In this document: positions 55,521-64,000 of the stretch, one piece after another | Layout: the number at the start of each line of letters is the position of its first letter | Position numbering within the stretch: position 1 is the stretch's first letter | Assembly: GCF_019721995.1 (NCBI RefSeq) | Contig: NZ_BLYC01000002.1 | Span: 124,001-188,000, forward strand | Length of the DNA: 64,000 nt | DNA from: Bathymodiolus japonicus methanotrophic gill symbiont | GTDB lineage: Bacteria; Pseudomonadota; Gammaproteobacteria; Methylococcales; Methylomonadaceae | Direction: 5' to 3' | Notes under the pieces: generated by a model | Seen by the model: the letters and a program-made list of their open reading frames with translations, nothing else | Told to the model about the DNA's origin: nothing | Database searches by the model: none | Made by a program: the position numbers and the translations under genes

Positions 55521-56981
55521 ATGGTGATTAACAAAACAGCTCAAGCTCTGGCTTTGGGGTCTATGCTGCTGCTGCTGCTGGGTAATCCGGTGGTTCATGC
55601 TGAAGGTCAGGGGTTATATGAAATACTGCTAGAAAATGGCAAGATTACCCAGACACAGTACAATGATCTGACCAAGCAAAAAAAAGCGGAAAGCAGTAAT
55701 GCAGAAGATCTGGCGCTGCTGGATATAATGCTGAGAAATAAGCTGATTAATCAGGCTCAATACGATCAGCTGCTCAACAAGGAGATTGCTAAACAGGAAG
55801 CCGTTAAGCAAGAAGCTAATAAAGAAAGCGGTGATGATGTTATCGTAAAACTGGACTCTAAAGGCTTTCGGGTAGAAACGAGAGATAAAGCATTTAAATT
55901 TAAAATGGGTGGCCGTATTCAGGCGGATGTGAATTTTAGCGCTAACGGCCAGGATTTTGACCCTACGCCTACGGAAGGCTTTGATCTGCGGCGCGCGCGT
56001 TTATATGCTTCAGGAACCGTATGGAGTGATTTTGACTACAAAGCACAATTTGATTTTGCAGGCAATAAAGTTAGAATCAAAGATTTATTCGTAAAATACA
56101 CTGGTTTTGACTGGCTTCAACTTACTGTAGGTAACCAGAAACAAACTATTAGTCAGGAGTTGCAAGAAAGTTCTAACGATATTATGTTTACTGAGCGTTC
56201 ACTGATTTACTCATTAACCGAGCCGCTATTTGATCGTGCGCTGGGTGTGAGAGCCAGTTCTTCAGGTAAAAACTGGTCAGCACAATTCGGTGGTTTTGGT
56301 TCGTCAATTAATAAAAGCCAGACAGGTAGTTGGGCAATTACATCGCGAGCAACTTTTGCACCCATCATGACGCCTACGCATCTACTACATCTAGGAGCAA
56401 GTATTGGTTATCGTAGCCTAAATAATGGAAATGTTCGCTTTGCGTACGAAACAACTCATATGTCGAGTGTGTATTTTACTAATACTAACGCAATAACGAA
56501 TGTCGATGGTGCAACCTTAGCAGGCTTAGATACTGCATATATGTTTGGTCCATTCTCTGTACAGGGTGAATATGCGCATACCTGGCTTTCTCGGAATAAT
56601 GGCCTGAGTGGACTGGATTTTGGTGCTTATTATGTGCAAGCCGCCTGGACCTTAACAGGAGAGTCACGAAGTTACAAAGGGTCGCAGGGTAAGTTCAAAC
56701 GCTTAAAGCCAAACAATCCGTTTAGTTGGGCAAAAGGTACTTGGGGAGCCTGGGAATTGGCAACCCGGATTGATGGTAATGACCTGAACTCTGGTAATAT
56801 TCAAGGTGGTAAGGAAACAGCTCTAACACTAGCACTGAACTGGTATTTAAACCGTAATATACGCTTAATGGCTGATTACCGTTATGCATTTGATATACAG
56901 GATTCAGCTGTACTAAGAAATGGTCAGAGTGCTGGAACTGGTATTCATGGTTTTACACTACGTACACAGCTAACATTCTAA
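55521..56981 (+). CDS. OprO/OprP-type porin (probable phosphate porin)
   Basis: A 486-residue outer-membrane protein. The signal peptide (ALALGSMLLLLLGNPVVHA) is followed by a helical, Gln/Lys-rich region with two short repeats (LYEILLENGKITQTQYNDL and LDIMLRNKLINQAQYDQLL, residues ~32-83) that probably forms a periplasmic or trimer coiled segment. The barrel begins near MGGRIQADVNFSANGQDFDP, with DLRRARLYASGTVWSDFDYK, the family hallmark, and ends in the terminal Phe of HGFTLRTQLTF. OprP/OprO proteins take up phosphate or polyphosphate under starvation. The Pho box upstream supports that role. It is monocistronic, with a good terminator. Confidence 0.88.
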   Translation: MVINKTAQALALGSMLLLLLGNPVVHAEGQGLYEILLENGKITQTQYNDLTKQKKAESSNAEDLALLDIMLRNKLINQAQYDQLLNKEIAKQEAVKQEANKESGDDVIVKLDSKGFRVETRDKAFKFKMGGRIQADVNFSANGQDFDPTPTEGFDLRRARLYASGTVWSDFDYKAQFDFAGNKVRIKDLFVKYTGFDWLQLTVGNQKQTISQELQESSNDIMFTERSLIYSLTEPLFDRALGVRASSSGKNWSAQFGGFGSSINKSQTGSWAITSRATFAPIMTPTHLLHLGASIGYRSLNNGNVRFAYETTHMSSVYFTNTNAITNVDGATLAGLDTAYMFGPFSVQGEYAHTWLSRNNGLSGLDFGAYYVQAAWTLTGESRSYKGSQGKFKRLKPNNPFSWAKGTWGAWELATRIDGNDLNSGNIQGGKETALTLALNWYLNRNIRLMADYRYAFDIQDSAVLRNGQSAGTGIHGFTLRTQLTF

Positions 56982-57012
56982 TTTGAACTGAGATATTTCA
57001 AATTTAAGCCCC

Positions 57013-57041
57013 AAAAAAGCCAGCTATATGCTGGCTTTTTT
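57013..57041 (+). terminator. terminator of the porin gene
   Basis: AAAAAAGCCAGC pairs with GCTGGCTTTTTT around a 5 bp loop, with the T run included. Confidence 0.9.
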
Positions 57042-57101
57042 GTTATTTAAAAGATATACGTTAATTTTGTTATGCGCTTTAATCAGGCTATGTGATAATG
57101 G

Positions 57102-57115
57102 CGCATTTTAATGCG
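57102..57115 (+). promoter_or_regulatory. 14 bp palindrome before recA
   Basis: CGCATTTTAATGCG is a perfect inverted repeat 20 bp before the recA start and just after a possible -10 box (GATAAT). No CTGT-N8-ACAG LexA box is found in the recA upstream region. It could be an operator; its reader is unknown. Confidence 0.35.
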
Positions 57116-57134
57116 TATCTTAGGGCTTCAATAT

Positions 57135-58178
57135 ATGGATGAGAATAAGCAGAAAGCATTAGGCGCGGCCTTAATGCAAATTGAAAAGCAGTTTGGTAAA
57201 GGCGCAATTATGCGTATGGGTGATGATACTACATCACGTGATATACAGACTGTTTCTACTGGTTCTTTAACATTGGATATTGCCCTGGGCGTTGGCGGTT
57301 TGCCTCGTGGGCGAGTGATCGAAATCTACGGGCCTGAGTCATCCGGTAAAACCACGATGACTTTATCCACGATTGCGCAAATGCAAAAATCAGGGGGGGC
57401 TGCTGCTTTTATTGATGCAGAACATGCGCTAGATCCTGCTTATGCCGAAAAGATAGGGGTTAATGTGGATGACTTGCTGGTTTCACAGCCCGATACTGGT
57501 GAGCAGGCGTTGGAAATTGTCGATATGCTAGTGCGTTCCAATGCGGTTGATATAGTCGTGGTTGATTCAGTGGCAGCTTTAACACCCAAAGCCGAAATTG
57601 AAGGTGATATGGGTGATTCGCATATGGGCTTGCAGGCGCGACTTATGTCCCAGGCATTGCGTAAGCTCACTGCAAATATTAAGCGCTCAAATACGATGGT
57701 GATTTTTATTAACCAGATTCGTATGAAAATCGGCGTGATGTTTGGTAGCCCGGAAACCACAACCGGTGGTAATGCTTTAAAGTTCTACGCTTCGGTTCGT
57801 CTGGATATACGTCGTATCGGCGCGATTAAAAAAGGCGATGAGATTGTCGGTAATGAAACTCGGGTTAAAGTCGTTAAAAATAAAGTGGCACCGCCATTTA
57901 AGCAGGCCGAGTTTGAAATTCTCTATGGTGAGGGCGTTTCCTTTCTGGGGGAGTTAATAGACCTAGGCGTGAAGTATGGCTTTATTAATAAAGCAGGTTC
58001 GTGGTACAGCTATGGCAAAAACAAAATTGGCCAGGGTAAAGATAATGTGCGTAGCTATTTAAAAGATAATCCAAAGCTTGTCGAAGAGCTGGAAGCGAAT
58101 ATTCGAGCTGAAGTATTTGGTGTAAAAGAAACAGAAGGCACGAAAGTAGAATCAGATGATGCGGATGGACTTGTTTAA
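57135..58178 (+). CDS. recA: recombinase RecA
   Basis: 347 residues from the family-standard start [20 protein letters not shown]; an upstream in-frame ATG at 57111 would add 8 residues that fit nothing. Walker A GPESSGKT is at 66-73, DAEHALDP follows, Walker B is [12 protein letters not shown]-binding loop 1 is [19 protein letters not shown], and loop 2 is [20 protein letters not shown]. The C-terminal acidic tail ends SDDADGLV. RecA forms filaments on single-strand DNA for homologous recombination and SOS induction. recX follows 22 bp later, the usual pair, in which RecX tempers RecA. Confidence 0.98.
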   Translation: MDENKQKALGAALMQIEKQFGKGAIMRMGDDTTSRDIQTVSTGSLTLDIALGVGGLPRGRVIEIYGPESSGKTTMTLSTIAQMQKSGGAAAFIDAEHALDPAYAEKIGVNVDDLLVSQPDTGEQALEIVDMLVRSNAVDIVVVDSVAALTPKAEIEGDMGDSHMGLQARLMSQALRKLTANIKRSNTMVIFINQIRMKIGVMFGSPETTTGGNALKFYASVRLDIRRIGAIKKGDEIVGNETRVKVVKNKVAPPFKQAEFEILYGEGVSFLGELIDLGVKYGFINKAGSWYSYGKNKIGQGKDNVRSYLKDNPKLVEELEANIRAEVFGVKETEGTKVESDDADGLV

Positions 58179-58200
58179 TCTTTAATTTAGTCATACTTAT

Positions 58201-58671
58201 ATGTCTGTATTGCCCGATGAATCTGAAAATTACCAGGTAATCAGAGCAGCCTGTTTACGGTATTTAATACGGCGCGAACACAGTCAGCACGAGTTACTGC
58301 AAAAAATATCTGCTAAAGGATTTGTCAGGCAGGAGATACAGGCGGTTATAGGCGAGTTAGTCGAGCAAGGTCTGCAAAGTGATGCGCGGTTTGCCGAAAG
58401 CTATGCAAGAAGCCGGGTGCATAAAGGCTTTGGGCCGTTGCGCATAAAGGCAGAACTGCAACAGCGTGGTGTCAGCGGTTGTCCGTTTGAAATGGCAGTG
58501 GAAGATATTGCTGGTAGCTGGCAAGAGCTATTAGCTGAAGTTTATAGCAAAAAATTTGGTAAGGAGACTGGTCTGGATATTAAGGAAAAATTCCGTCGTA
58601 GTCTATTTTTACAGCAGCGAGGCTTTCCGAATGAGCTAGTGCGCCAGCTATTTAAACAGCTAGCCTTATAA
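58201..58671 (+). CDS. recX: regulatory protein RecX
   Basis: 156 residues of tandem three-helix repeats: ACLRYLIRREHSQHELLQKI (first), VIGELVEQGLQSDARFAESY (second, with the usual YARSRVHKGFGPLRIKAELQQRGV), and a third near RRSLFLQQRGFPNELVRQLF. RecX binds the RecA filament groove and blocks its extension. It lies directly after recA, probably in one transcript. In many gammaproteobacteria alaS follows directly; here an IS110 element and a GFA-family gene separate them. Confidence 0.93.
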   Translation: MSVLPDESENYQVIRAACLRYLIRREHSQHELLQKISAKGFVRQEIQAVIGELVEQGLQSDARFAESYARSRVHKGFGPLRIKAELQQRGVSGCPFEMAVEDIAGSWQELLAEVYSKKFGKETGLDIKEKFRRSLFLQQRGFPNELVRQLFKQLAL

Positions 58672-58760
58672 AATAATGTAGGCTGATGATATGGACTCCT
58701 CTCCCACCAACAGTGTCATAATGCACCTAAGAGTAATAACGGAGCAAAGAGGAGCCCGAC

Positions 58761-59780
58761 ATGAATAATAGCGTAATTGGATTGGATATAGCAAAAAATA
58801 TTTTTCACATGTATACATTTGATGAAAAAAAATCACAACCTGTTAAGAAAAAGCTAAAACGAGCTGAGCTTTTAATATTTTTTGCAAATTATCCAGTGAG
58901 CTTAATTGGAATAGAAGCCTGTGGCGGAGCTCATCACTGGGCAAGAGAGTTAACTAAACAAGGGCATGAAGTCATTTTGCTTAATGCCCGTTATGTAAAG
59001 GGTTTTGTGGTGGGGAACAAAAATGACTTTAATGATGCCGCTGCTATATTTGATGCGGTTACCCGTCCAAATAAGCGCACAGTGTCGATAAAAACGATTG
59101 AACAGCAAGACATTCAACTTGTTCATAGAATACGTGAAGGCCCTGTTGGCAAACGTACTGCGCTGGTTAATCAAGTGCGAGGGCTACTCAGTGAAAGAGG
59201 CATTGTTATTCCTAAAGGTATAAAGAAAGTAAGAGTAGAATTACCGTTGATTTTAGAAGATAGCGACAATGATTTGACTGATTTAAGTCGAGAAATGTTT
59301 GCTGAGCAATATGAAAAACTAGTTGCACTAGATGAAGAGATTAAACAACAGGACAGACGTATTAGCCGGCTATGTAATAGCAATCAGTTAAGCCAGCGTT
59401 TTCTTGATGTGCCAGGTATTGGGGCAATAACAGCCACCATCATTGCCTCAGACATAGGGGCAGGTAAAAGCTATCAGAGTAGCCGAGATTATGCAGCCAG
59501 CTTAGGGATTGTTCCGAGACAACATAGCAGTGGTGATAATCAGGTTTATTTAGGAATTAGTAAGCGAGGTAACCGCTATATTCGTACGATGTTAATTCAT
59601 GGAGCACGATCGGTGTTAAAGCACTGTAGTGGTAAAAAAGATAAATTAAGCCTATGGCTACAAGCACTCATTGAGCGGCGTGGATTTAATAAAGCCGCCG
59701 TTGCGCTGGCCAATAAAAATGCCCGAATACTGTGGGCGATGGCGAGTCAGGATAAAGAATATGATGCAGCTCTGACATAG
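58761..59780 (+). CDS. IS110-family (IS1111 group) transposase
   Basis: An intact 339-residue DEDD transposase. The RuvC-like N-terminal domain has VIGLDIAKNIFHMY (D), SLIGIEACGGAHHWARELT (E) and VVGNKNDFNDAAAIFDAV (DxxD part). The C-terminal transposase_20 part has FLDVPGIGAITATIIASDIG and YAASLGIVPRQHSSGDNQVY, with the catalytic Ser likely in that segment. IS110 proteins are guided by a bridge/seek RNA encoded in the element's non-coding end. The remnant at 12683 is a related copy. Confidence 0.93.
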   Translation: MNNSVIGLDIAKNIFHMYTFDEKKSQPVKKKLKRAELLIFFANYPVSLIGIEACGGAHHWARELTKQGHEVILLNARYVKGFVVGNKNDFNDAAAIFDAVTRPNKRTVSIKTIEQQDIQLVHRIREGPVGKRTALVNQVRGLLSERGIVIPKGIKKVRVELPLILEDSDNDLTDLSREMFAEQYEKLVALDEEIKQQDRRISRLCNSNQLSQRFLDVPGIGAITATIIASDIGAGKSYQSSRDYAASLGIVPRQHSSGDNQVYLGISKRGNRYIRTMLIHGARSVLKHCSGKKDKLSLWLQALIERRGFNKAAVALANKNARILWAMASQDKEYDAALT

Positions 59781-60141
59781 TTAGAGTGCATAAGCAGGGT
59801 TGCCCACCCTTTGCCCACCGACTGCGAGCTAGGAGGGCTCTTCGTCTGTGGACAAAGCGTGGATAACCCTGAGATAACCGAGTAACCAAGATTGTGGAGG
59901 CAAGTTAACCAATATTGATGACAACAACAGGTCAGACCGATACTTTTACAGAACCCGTGCAACCCAGAGAGTCCATTGCGAGACCGTTAGGCTGGTAGGG
60001 TCAAAAAGTATGCGAATAGATTCATCAGGAGTCCTGAGGCAAAAAGCCTCTGTTAGAGACCGAATATATGGCTGCAATCTTGTTCACTGTTATTAGCATC
60101 AATTATGTAAAACTTGGCTTGCAATAAACGAGGAGTCCATA
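59781..60141 (+). ncRNA. candidate bridge/seek RNA region of the IS1111-type element
   Basis: The non-coding 3' part of the IS, where IS1111-group elements are known to encode their guide RNA. It contains short stems such as GGGTTGCCCACCC and GAGGCAAAAAGCCTC, and no reading frame of note. Exact RNA ends and guide loops cannot be set by eye. Confidence 0.45.
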
Positions 60142-60269
60142 TATGGGTTAGCTTTTTTATTGCATAGCAATCAAAAATGTTATCCGGCAAAGCAGAGTTG
60201 GTCCTAAAAGTAGGGTGGTACAGTTTGGGCTAGCAGCTTATTATGCGCCACAATAGGAATTGATAAAAT

Positions 60270-60680
60270 ATGAATTTATTAAAAGGCCAGTGCCTTTGTA
60301 GTTCGGTGCAATATGAAATTGAAGGTGAGCCACAATTATCATTTTTGTGTCAATGTAGGCAATGCCAAAAAATTACCGGAACTGGTCATTCAGCTGAATT
60401 GGTTGTTTCTGAAAAGGTAGTATCGATTGCAGGGAAATTGCAAGGCTATGAAATGAAATCAGACAATGGAAACACGGTCGTTAGTCAATTTTGTCCTACT
60501 TGTGGAAATCCAATTTATAAAAAATCAGCTGGTTTTCCTAGCTTGCTATTCTTTCATGCGGCAACATTAGAAAGCCCCAATATTTTTAATCCTCAGAGAG
60601 TATTTTGGGCTTCAAGTAGTCAGTCTTGGGATTTTATAGATCCAGAATTAGAGGTTTTGCAAAAAATGCATAAGAAATGA
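60270..60680 (+). CDS. GFA-domain (CENP-V/GFA family) zinc protein
   Basis: 136 residues with the complete Cys set of GFA-family proteins: KGQCLCSSVQY (two Cys), FLCQCRQCQKITG (three Cys), and SQFCPTCGNPIYKK (two Cys), which bind two Zn ions. The family includes the glutathione-dependent formaldehyde-activating enzyme, but most members have no proven activity, and the label of enzyme should not be pressed. It stands alone between the IS1111 element and B copy 4, which begins 6 bp past its stop. Confidence 0.85.
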   Translation: MNLLKGQCLCSSVQYEIEGEPQLSFLCQCRQCQKITGTGHSAELVVSEKVVSIAGKLQGYEMKSDNGNTVVSQFCPTCGNPIYKKSAGFPSLLFFHAATLESPNIFNPQRVFWASSSQSWDFIDPELEVLQKMHKK

Positions 60681-60686
60681 TACCAT

Positions 60687-60966
60687 CGCTGAAAATCATG
60701 GAAACGGAGCTTAGCGAAGTGGTGATTTTTAGTCACTGATAGGCGACAGGGCAATTCGCTGATTCGACGTGTGCTAGCAGCACGCGAGATGAGCAAGAAT
60801 TGCATTCCGAATAGCCGTCCAGCCAGTGAGGTAGTAATGACGAAGCGGCTTTTGTGCGTAGTCGTTGCGGACGCAGGGCGTTCAGTGCATCTCCCATCCG
60901 CTGCGTAGGTGAACGAATTATGGCGACAGGAGTCCCGGAATTTCGTGAGGTAGCATGGCGCGCCTG
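60687..60966 (+). mobile_element. B element copy 4
   Basis: 280 bp, preceded by CCAT, directly after the GFA-type gene. The 160 bp between it and alaS hold no gene and presumably the alaS promoter. Confidence 0.92.
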
Positions 60967-61126
60967 TTGATCGGTATAACCAGCGTTTTAATCTGCTTTT
61001 TGAGCCAAGTAAAATTAATTGTTATCACGCTTTGTTTGATAAGTTAACCAAGTGTGCGACCAGGAAAAAACATGCTCTTACTATAGAGCTAATAATTAGA
61101 AAAACGTTTATACAGTCTAATAAATT

Positions 61127-63742
61127 ATGAAAAAACTGACCGGTGCAGAATTACGTACTGCCTTTTTACAATTCTTTGCAAACCAGGAGCATTCAATCCA
61201 GTCTTCTAGTTCATTAATGCCAGGTAATGACCCCACCCTGTTATTTACCAATGCGGGTATGGTGCAGTTTAAAGATGTATTTTTAGGCAGAGAAAAACGT
61301 AATTATGTGCGGGCAACGACCAGCCAGCGTTGTGTGCGTGCAGGTGGTAAACATAATGACCTGGAAAATGTGGGTTATACCGCAAGGCATCATACTTTTT
61401 TTGAAATGCTGGGGAATTTTAGTTTTGGCGATTATTTCAAGCAGGAAGCCATTCATTTTGCTTGGGATTTTCTTACCAAGGAACTGGAAATTCCAGCCGA
61501 AAAACTCTGGGTGACCGTGTTTAATGAAGATTCGGAAGCGGAAAGAGTCTGGCTAGAAGATATCCAGATTGACTCGAACCGGTTTTCGCGTATCGGTGCT
61601 AAAGATAACTTCTGGTCGATGGGTGATATTGGTCCTTGTGGTCCCTGTACCGAAATTTTTTATGACCACGGTGAGAATATTGCTGGTGGACCGCCTGGCA
61701 CACCGGAGGAAGATGGCGATCGTTATATTGAAATATGGAACCTGGTGTTTATGCAATATGACCGGAATGCAGACGGCGTTTTAACCTCGCTGCCCAAGCC
61801 TTCAGTAGATACCGGCATGGGGCTGGAACGTATTGCCGCTGTTTTGCAAGGGGTACACAATAATTACGAAATCGACTTATTTCAGAAATTACTGACCACA
61901 GCGGCCAGGCTCGCGGGTGTTGATGACCTAAGCGAAAGCTCTTTAAGAGTCATCGCAGATCATATTCGTTCCTGTGCTTTTCTGGTTGTAGATGACGTTT
62001 TGCCATCAAATGAAGGGCGCGGCTATGTGCTAAGGCGTATTATACGTCGTGCAATCCGGCATGGTTATCGGCTGGGGATTCGTGAAGTATTCTTTTATCA
62101 ATTAGTCGCGCCTTTAGTTGATGAAATGGGTGAGGCTTATCCTGAATTGGCCGCTGCGCAGGGGCAGGTTGAGCGGGTGCTAAAAGTTGAAGAAGAGCGC
62201 TTTGCAGAAACACTTGAGCAGGGCATGAAGATTCTGGAAGCCTGTGTCGAAAAAATGAGCGGCAAAGTCATACCCGGAGACGTGGTATTTCAACTTTATG
62301 ATACCTATGGTTTTCCAGTCGACTTAACCGCTGATTATGCACGCGAAAATAACCTGACTGTGGATCATGCGGGCTTTGATATTGCAATGGGGGCGCAGCG
62401 AGACAGGGCGCGAGCAGCTAAAAATTTTGGTGCAGATTATAACCAAACTATAAAACTGGATGCTGAAACCGAGTTTACTGGATATCAGAAGCTCAATGAT
62501 CAGGCGCAAATTATAGGCCTATTCCAAAACAGCATAGCGGTCGATGTGCTTACAGAGGGCGCGAAAGGAGTTGTTGTGCTAGATAGCACGCCATTTTATG
62601 CTGAGTCTGGAGGGCAGGTAGGAGACTTGGGGCGTATTGAGATTGATGGTGCTGTTTTTGAAGTGACAAATACGCAAAAGCAGGGTGATAGCTTATTCTT
62701 ACACTACGGTAAAGTGCTTAGCGGCGAATTAAAAAACATGGTGACATGCACGGCAATGGTCGAGCCGGTAAGTCGGCAGTCTATTGCTCTGAATCATTCG
62801 GCGACACACTTATTGCATGCGGCATTACGTCAGGTATTAGGTGATCATGTCACACAAAAAGGCTCATTAGTTAATGCCGAGCGGTTACGCTTTGATTTCT
62901 CTCATTTCGAGCCTATGACTGCTGATGAAATAAAAATCATCGAGCGTATGGTGAACCAGCAGATTCGTCATAACGCAGAAGTAACTGCAGATATTATGTC
63001 TAAAGACGAAGCTATTAATGCGGGGGCGATGGCGTTGTTCGGTGAAAAATATGGCGATGAGGTACGGGTGTTAAAAATCGGCGATTTTTCAACCGAATTG
63101 TGTGGCGGTATACATGTGCAGCGCGCAGGTGATATCGGGCTGTTTAAAATTATCAGTGAAACAGGCGTTGCCTCGGGTGTTCGACGAGTAGAAGCCATTG
63201 CTGGCGAAGCGGCGATACAGTGGCTGGAATCCCGGGAAAAAACCATCAACGAGATTTCCTCTGTAGTGAAAGCGGCACCTGAAGCGGCTGCAGAAAAAGT
63301 ACAGCAATTGGTGGATAAAAGTAAGTTGCTGGAAAAAGAGCTGGAGCGTTTACAGGCTAAGTTGGCGAGTTCAGCTGGTGGTGAGCTGGCTAATCAGGCG
63401 GTTGATATTGATGGTATTCAGGTACTGGCAATTAAATTGGATGATGTTGAGCCAAAAGCCATGGTTGATGTGCTGGATCAGTTAAAAAATAAACTAGGCA
63501 GTGCTGCGATTGTTTTAGCTACGGTAAGCAAGGATAAAGTTAATTTAATTGCGGGAGTTACCAAAGAACAAACTAAGCGTCTCAAAGCGGGTGATCTAGT
63601 TAACTCTGTCGCCTCTCAGGTCGGTGGCAAGGGCGGTGGTCGTCCCGATATGGCAAGGGCAGGGGGTAGTGAGCCGGATAAACTGGACGTGGCATTAAAA
63701 CAAGTACCTGAGTGGGTACGTGAACAATTAGGTAGTAAGTAA
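61127..63742 (+). CDS. alaS: alanine--tRNA ligase
   Basis: 871 residues, full length. The class II aminoacylation core has [20 protein letters not shown] and [30 protein letters not shown] is motif 3, and the tRNA-binding helices follow. The editing domain has [19 protein letters not shown] with the HxxxH Zn ligands and [14 protein letters not shown] with Cys and His. The C-terminal coiled and DHHA1 domain ends in [15 protein letters not shown]. It charges tRNA-Ala and removes mischarged Ser and Gly. lysC starts at the base after its stop. Confidence 0.97.
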   Translation: MKKLTGAELRTAFLQFFANQEHSIQSSSSLMPGNDPTLLFTNAGMVQFKDVFLGREKRNYVRATTSQRCVRAGGKHNDLENVGYTARHHTFFEMLGNFSFGDYFKQEAIHFAWDFLTKELEIPAEKLWVTVFNEDSEAERVWLEDIQIDSNRFSRIGAKDNFWSMGDIGPCGPCTEIFYDHGENIAGGPPGTPEEDGDRYIEIWNLVFMQYDRNADGVLTSLPKPSVDTGMGLERIAAVLQGVHNNYEIDLFQKLLTTAARLAGVDDLSESSLRVIADHIRSCAFLVVDDVLPSNEGRGYVLRRIIRRAIRHGYRLGIREVFFYQLVAPLVDEMGEAYPELAAAQGQVERVLKVEEERFAETLEQGMKILEACVEKMSGKVIPGDVVFQLYDTYGFPVDLTADYARENNLTVDHAGFDIAMGAQRDRARAAKNFGADYNQTIKLDAETEFTGYQKLNDQAQIIGLFQNSIAVDVLTEGAKGVVVLDSTPFYAESGGQVGDLGRIEIDGAVFEVTNTQKQGDSLFLHYGKVLSGELKNMVTCTAMVEPVSRQSIALNHSATHLLHAALRQVLGDHVTQKGSLVNAERLRFDFSHFEPMTADEIKIIERMVNQQIRHNAEVTADIMSKDEAINAGAMALFGEKYGDEVRVLKIGDFSTELCGGIHVQRAGDIGLFKIISETGVASGVRRVEAIAGEAAIQWLESREKTINEISSVVKAAPEAAAEKVQQLVDKSKLLEKELERLQAKLASSAGGELANQAVDIDGIQVLAIKLDDVEPKAMVDVLDQLKNKLGSAAIVLATVSKDKVNLIAGVTKEQTKRLKAGDLVNSVASQVGGKGGGRPDMARAGGSEPDKLDVALKQVPEWVREQLGSK

Positions 63743-64000
63743 ATGGCGGTTTATGTATATAAATTTGGCGGCACGTCTGTTGGATCAGTAGAGCGTATTC
63801 AAGCAGTTGCAGAAAAAGTAAAGCTGGCTCACGATAAAGGCGATCAAATCGTGGTTGTTGTTTCGGCAATGAGTGGTGAGACCAATCGCTTAACTGATCT
63901 AGCTGGACAAATTCAACAACGCCCCGTTTCTCGCGAGATGGATGTGTTGTTGTCTACGGGTGAGCAGGTCACAATGGCATTATTGAGCATGGCACTGGAT
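63743..64000 (+). CDS. lysC: aspartate kinase, 5' part
   Basis: The first 86 residues are visible before the window ends: [20 protein letters not shown] is the ATP-binding N-terminal motif, then [17 protein letters not shown] and [18 protein letters not shown]. Aspartate kinase catalyses the first step of Lys, Thr and Met synthesis. The alaS-lysC order is common in gammaproteobacteria, usually followed by csrA. The gene abuts the alaS stop, so they are probably cotranscribed. Confidence 0.95.
   Translation, partial: MAVYVYKFGGTSVGSVERIQAVAEKVKLAHDKGDQIVVVVSAMSGETNRLTDLAGQIQQRPVSREMDVLLSTGEQVTMALLSMALD

Larger units (their letters stand above)
58690..60141 (+). mobile_element. IS110-family element (IS1111 type), intact
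   Basis: Subterminal inverted repeats ATGGACTCCTC (58691-58701) and GAGGAGTCCAT (60130-60140) bracket a transposase gene with a short 5' leader (about 70 bp) and a long 3' non-coding part (about 350 bp). Subterminal repeats and the long 3' region are features of the IS1111 group. It has no target duplication, as expected. Exact ends a few bases outside the repeats are uncertain. Confidence 0.85.

Overview
The window is chromosomal DNA of a gammaproteobacterium. The evidence is the recA-recX-alaS-lysC gene order, rnhA next to a small methyltransferase gene, exonuclease I (sbcB), YgiQ, two HME-RND metal pumps and an OprP-type porin. Base composition is moderately AT-rich. The genus cannot be fixed from the sequence alone. 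The genome carries an unusually heavy load of mobile DNA: at least seven insertion-sequence types, a 203-204 bp MITE in several copies, GTAG-type palindromes (REP-like), and three families of 295, 280 and 260 bp structured elements that insert without target-site duplication.

Layout. 1-1027: a YgiT-type zinc-finger fragment and a nucleotidyltransferase/HEPN toxin-antitoxin pair that overlaps uvrB. 1024-5515: uvrB, two tRNA-Val genes, an IS6 copy, a methyltransferase and rnhA. 5822-10395: sbcB, a membrane GTPase-like protein and ispG. 10489-16265: an IS graveyard (metallophosphoesterase remnant, IS4-like copies, IS110 remnant, IS630 and IS4-like copies nested in a MITE). 16332-20120: a GST-like gene and a three-gene surface-sugar type operon. 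20243-28258: IS630, a small Met-rich secreted protein, and a nest in which one IS4-like element holds an IS3 (itself hit by a 295 bp element) and a second IS4-like element (hit by a 260 bp element). 28412-34957: a czcCBA-type efflux operon with a Cys/His-rich small protein. 35309-37112: another IS4-like copy. 37185-44181: a cusCBA copper/silver-type efflux operon facing the other way, ending in a broken P-type ATPase gene. 45695-48639: a spermidine-synthase-like gene and ygiQ. 48662-55012: MITEs, 295/280/260 bp elements, tRNA-Thr, IS1634, a destroyed clpB, a Crp/Fnr-type remnant and an IS30 remnant. 55521-58671: a phosphate-type porin behind a clear Pho box, then recA and recX. 58690-60141: an intact IS110/IS1111 element. 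60270-64000: a GFA-family gene, alaS and the start of lysC.

The two RND systems, their small Cys/His/Met-rich secreted partners, the truncated P-type ATPase and the Met-rich protein at 22147 form a metal-handling region that IS activity is eroding. Host genes still look intact for DNA repair (uvrB, recA, recX, sbcB, rnhA), isoprenoid synthesis (ispG) and translation (alaS). clpB is clearly dead here.

The most unusual content is the set of 15 full-length structured elements, called A (295 bp), B (280 bp) and C (260 bp). Uninterrupted copies of the same targets, or the known protein frame, show clean insertion without target duplication at several sites. The elements share interchangeable head and tail modules, and 14 of 15 have a C exactly four bases before the element. 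No transposase obviously belongs to them in this window.
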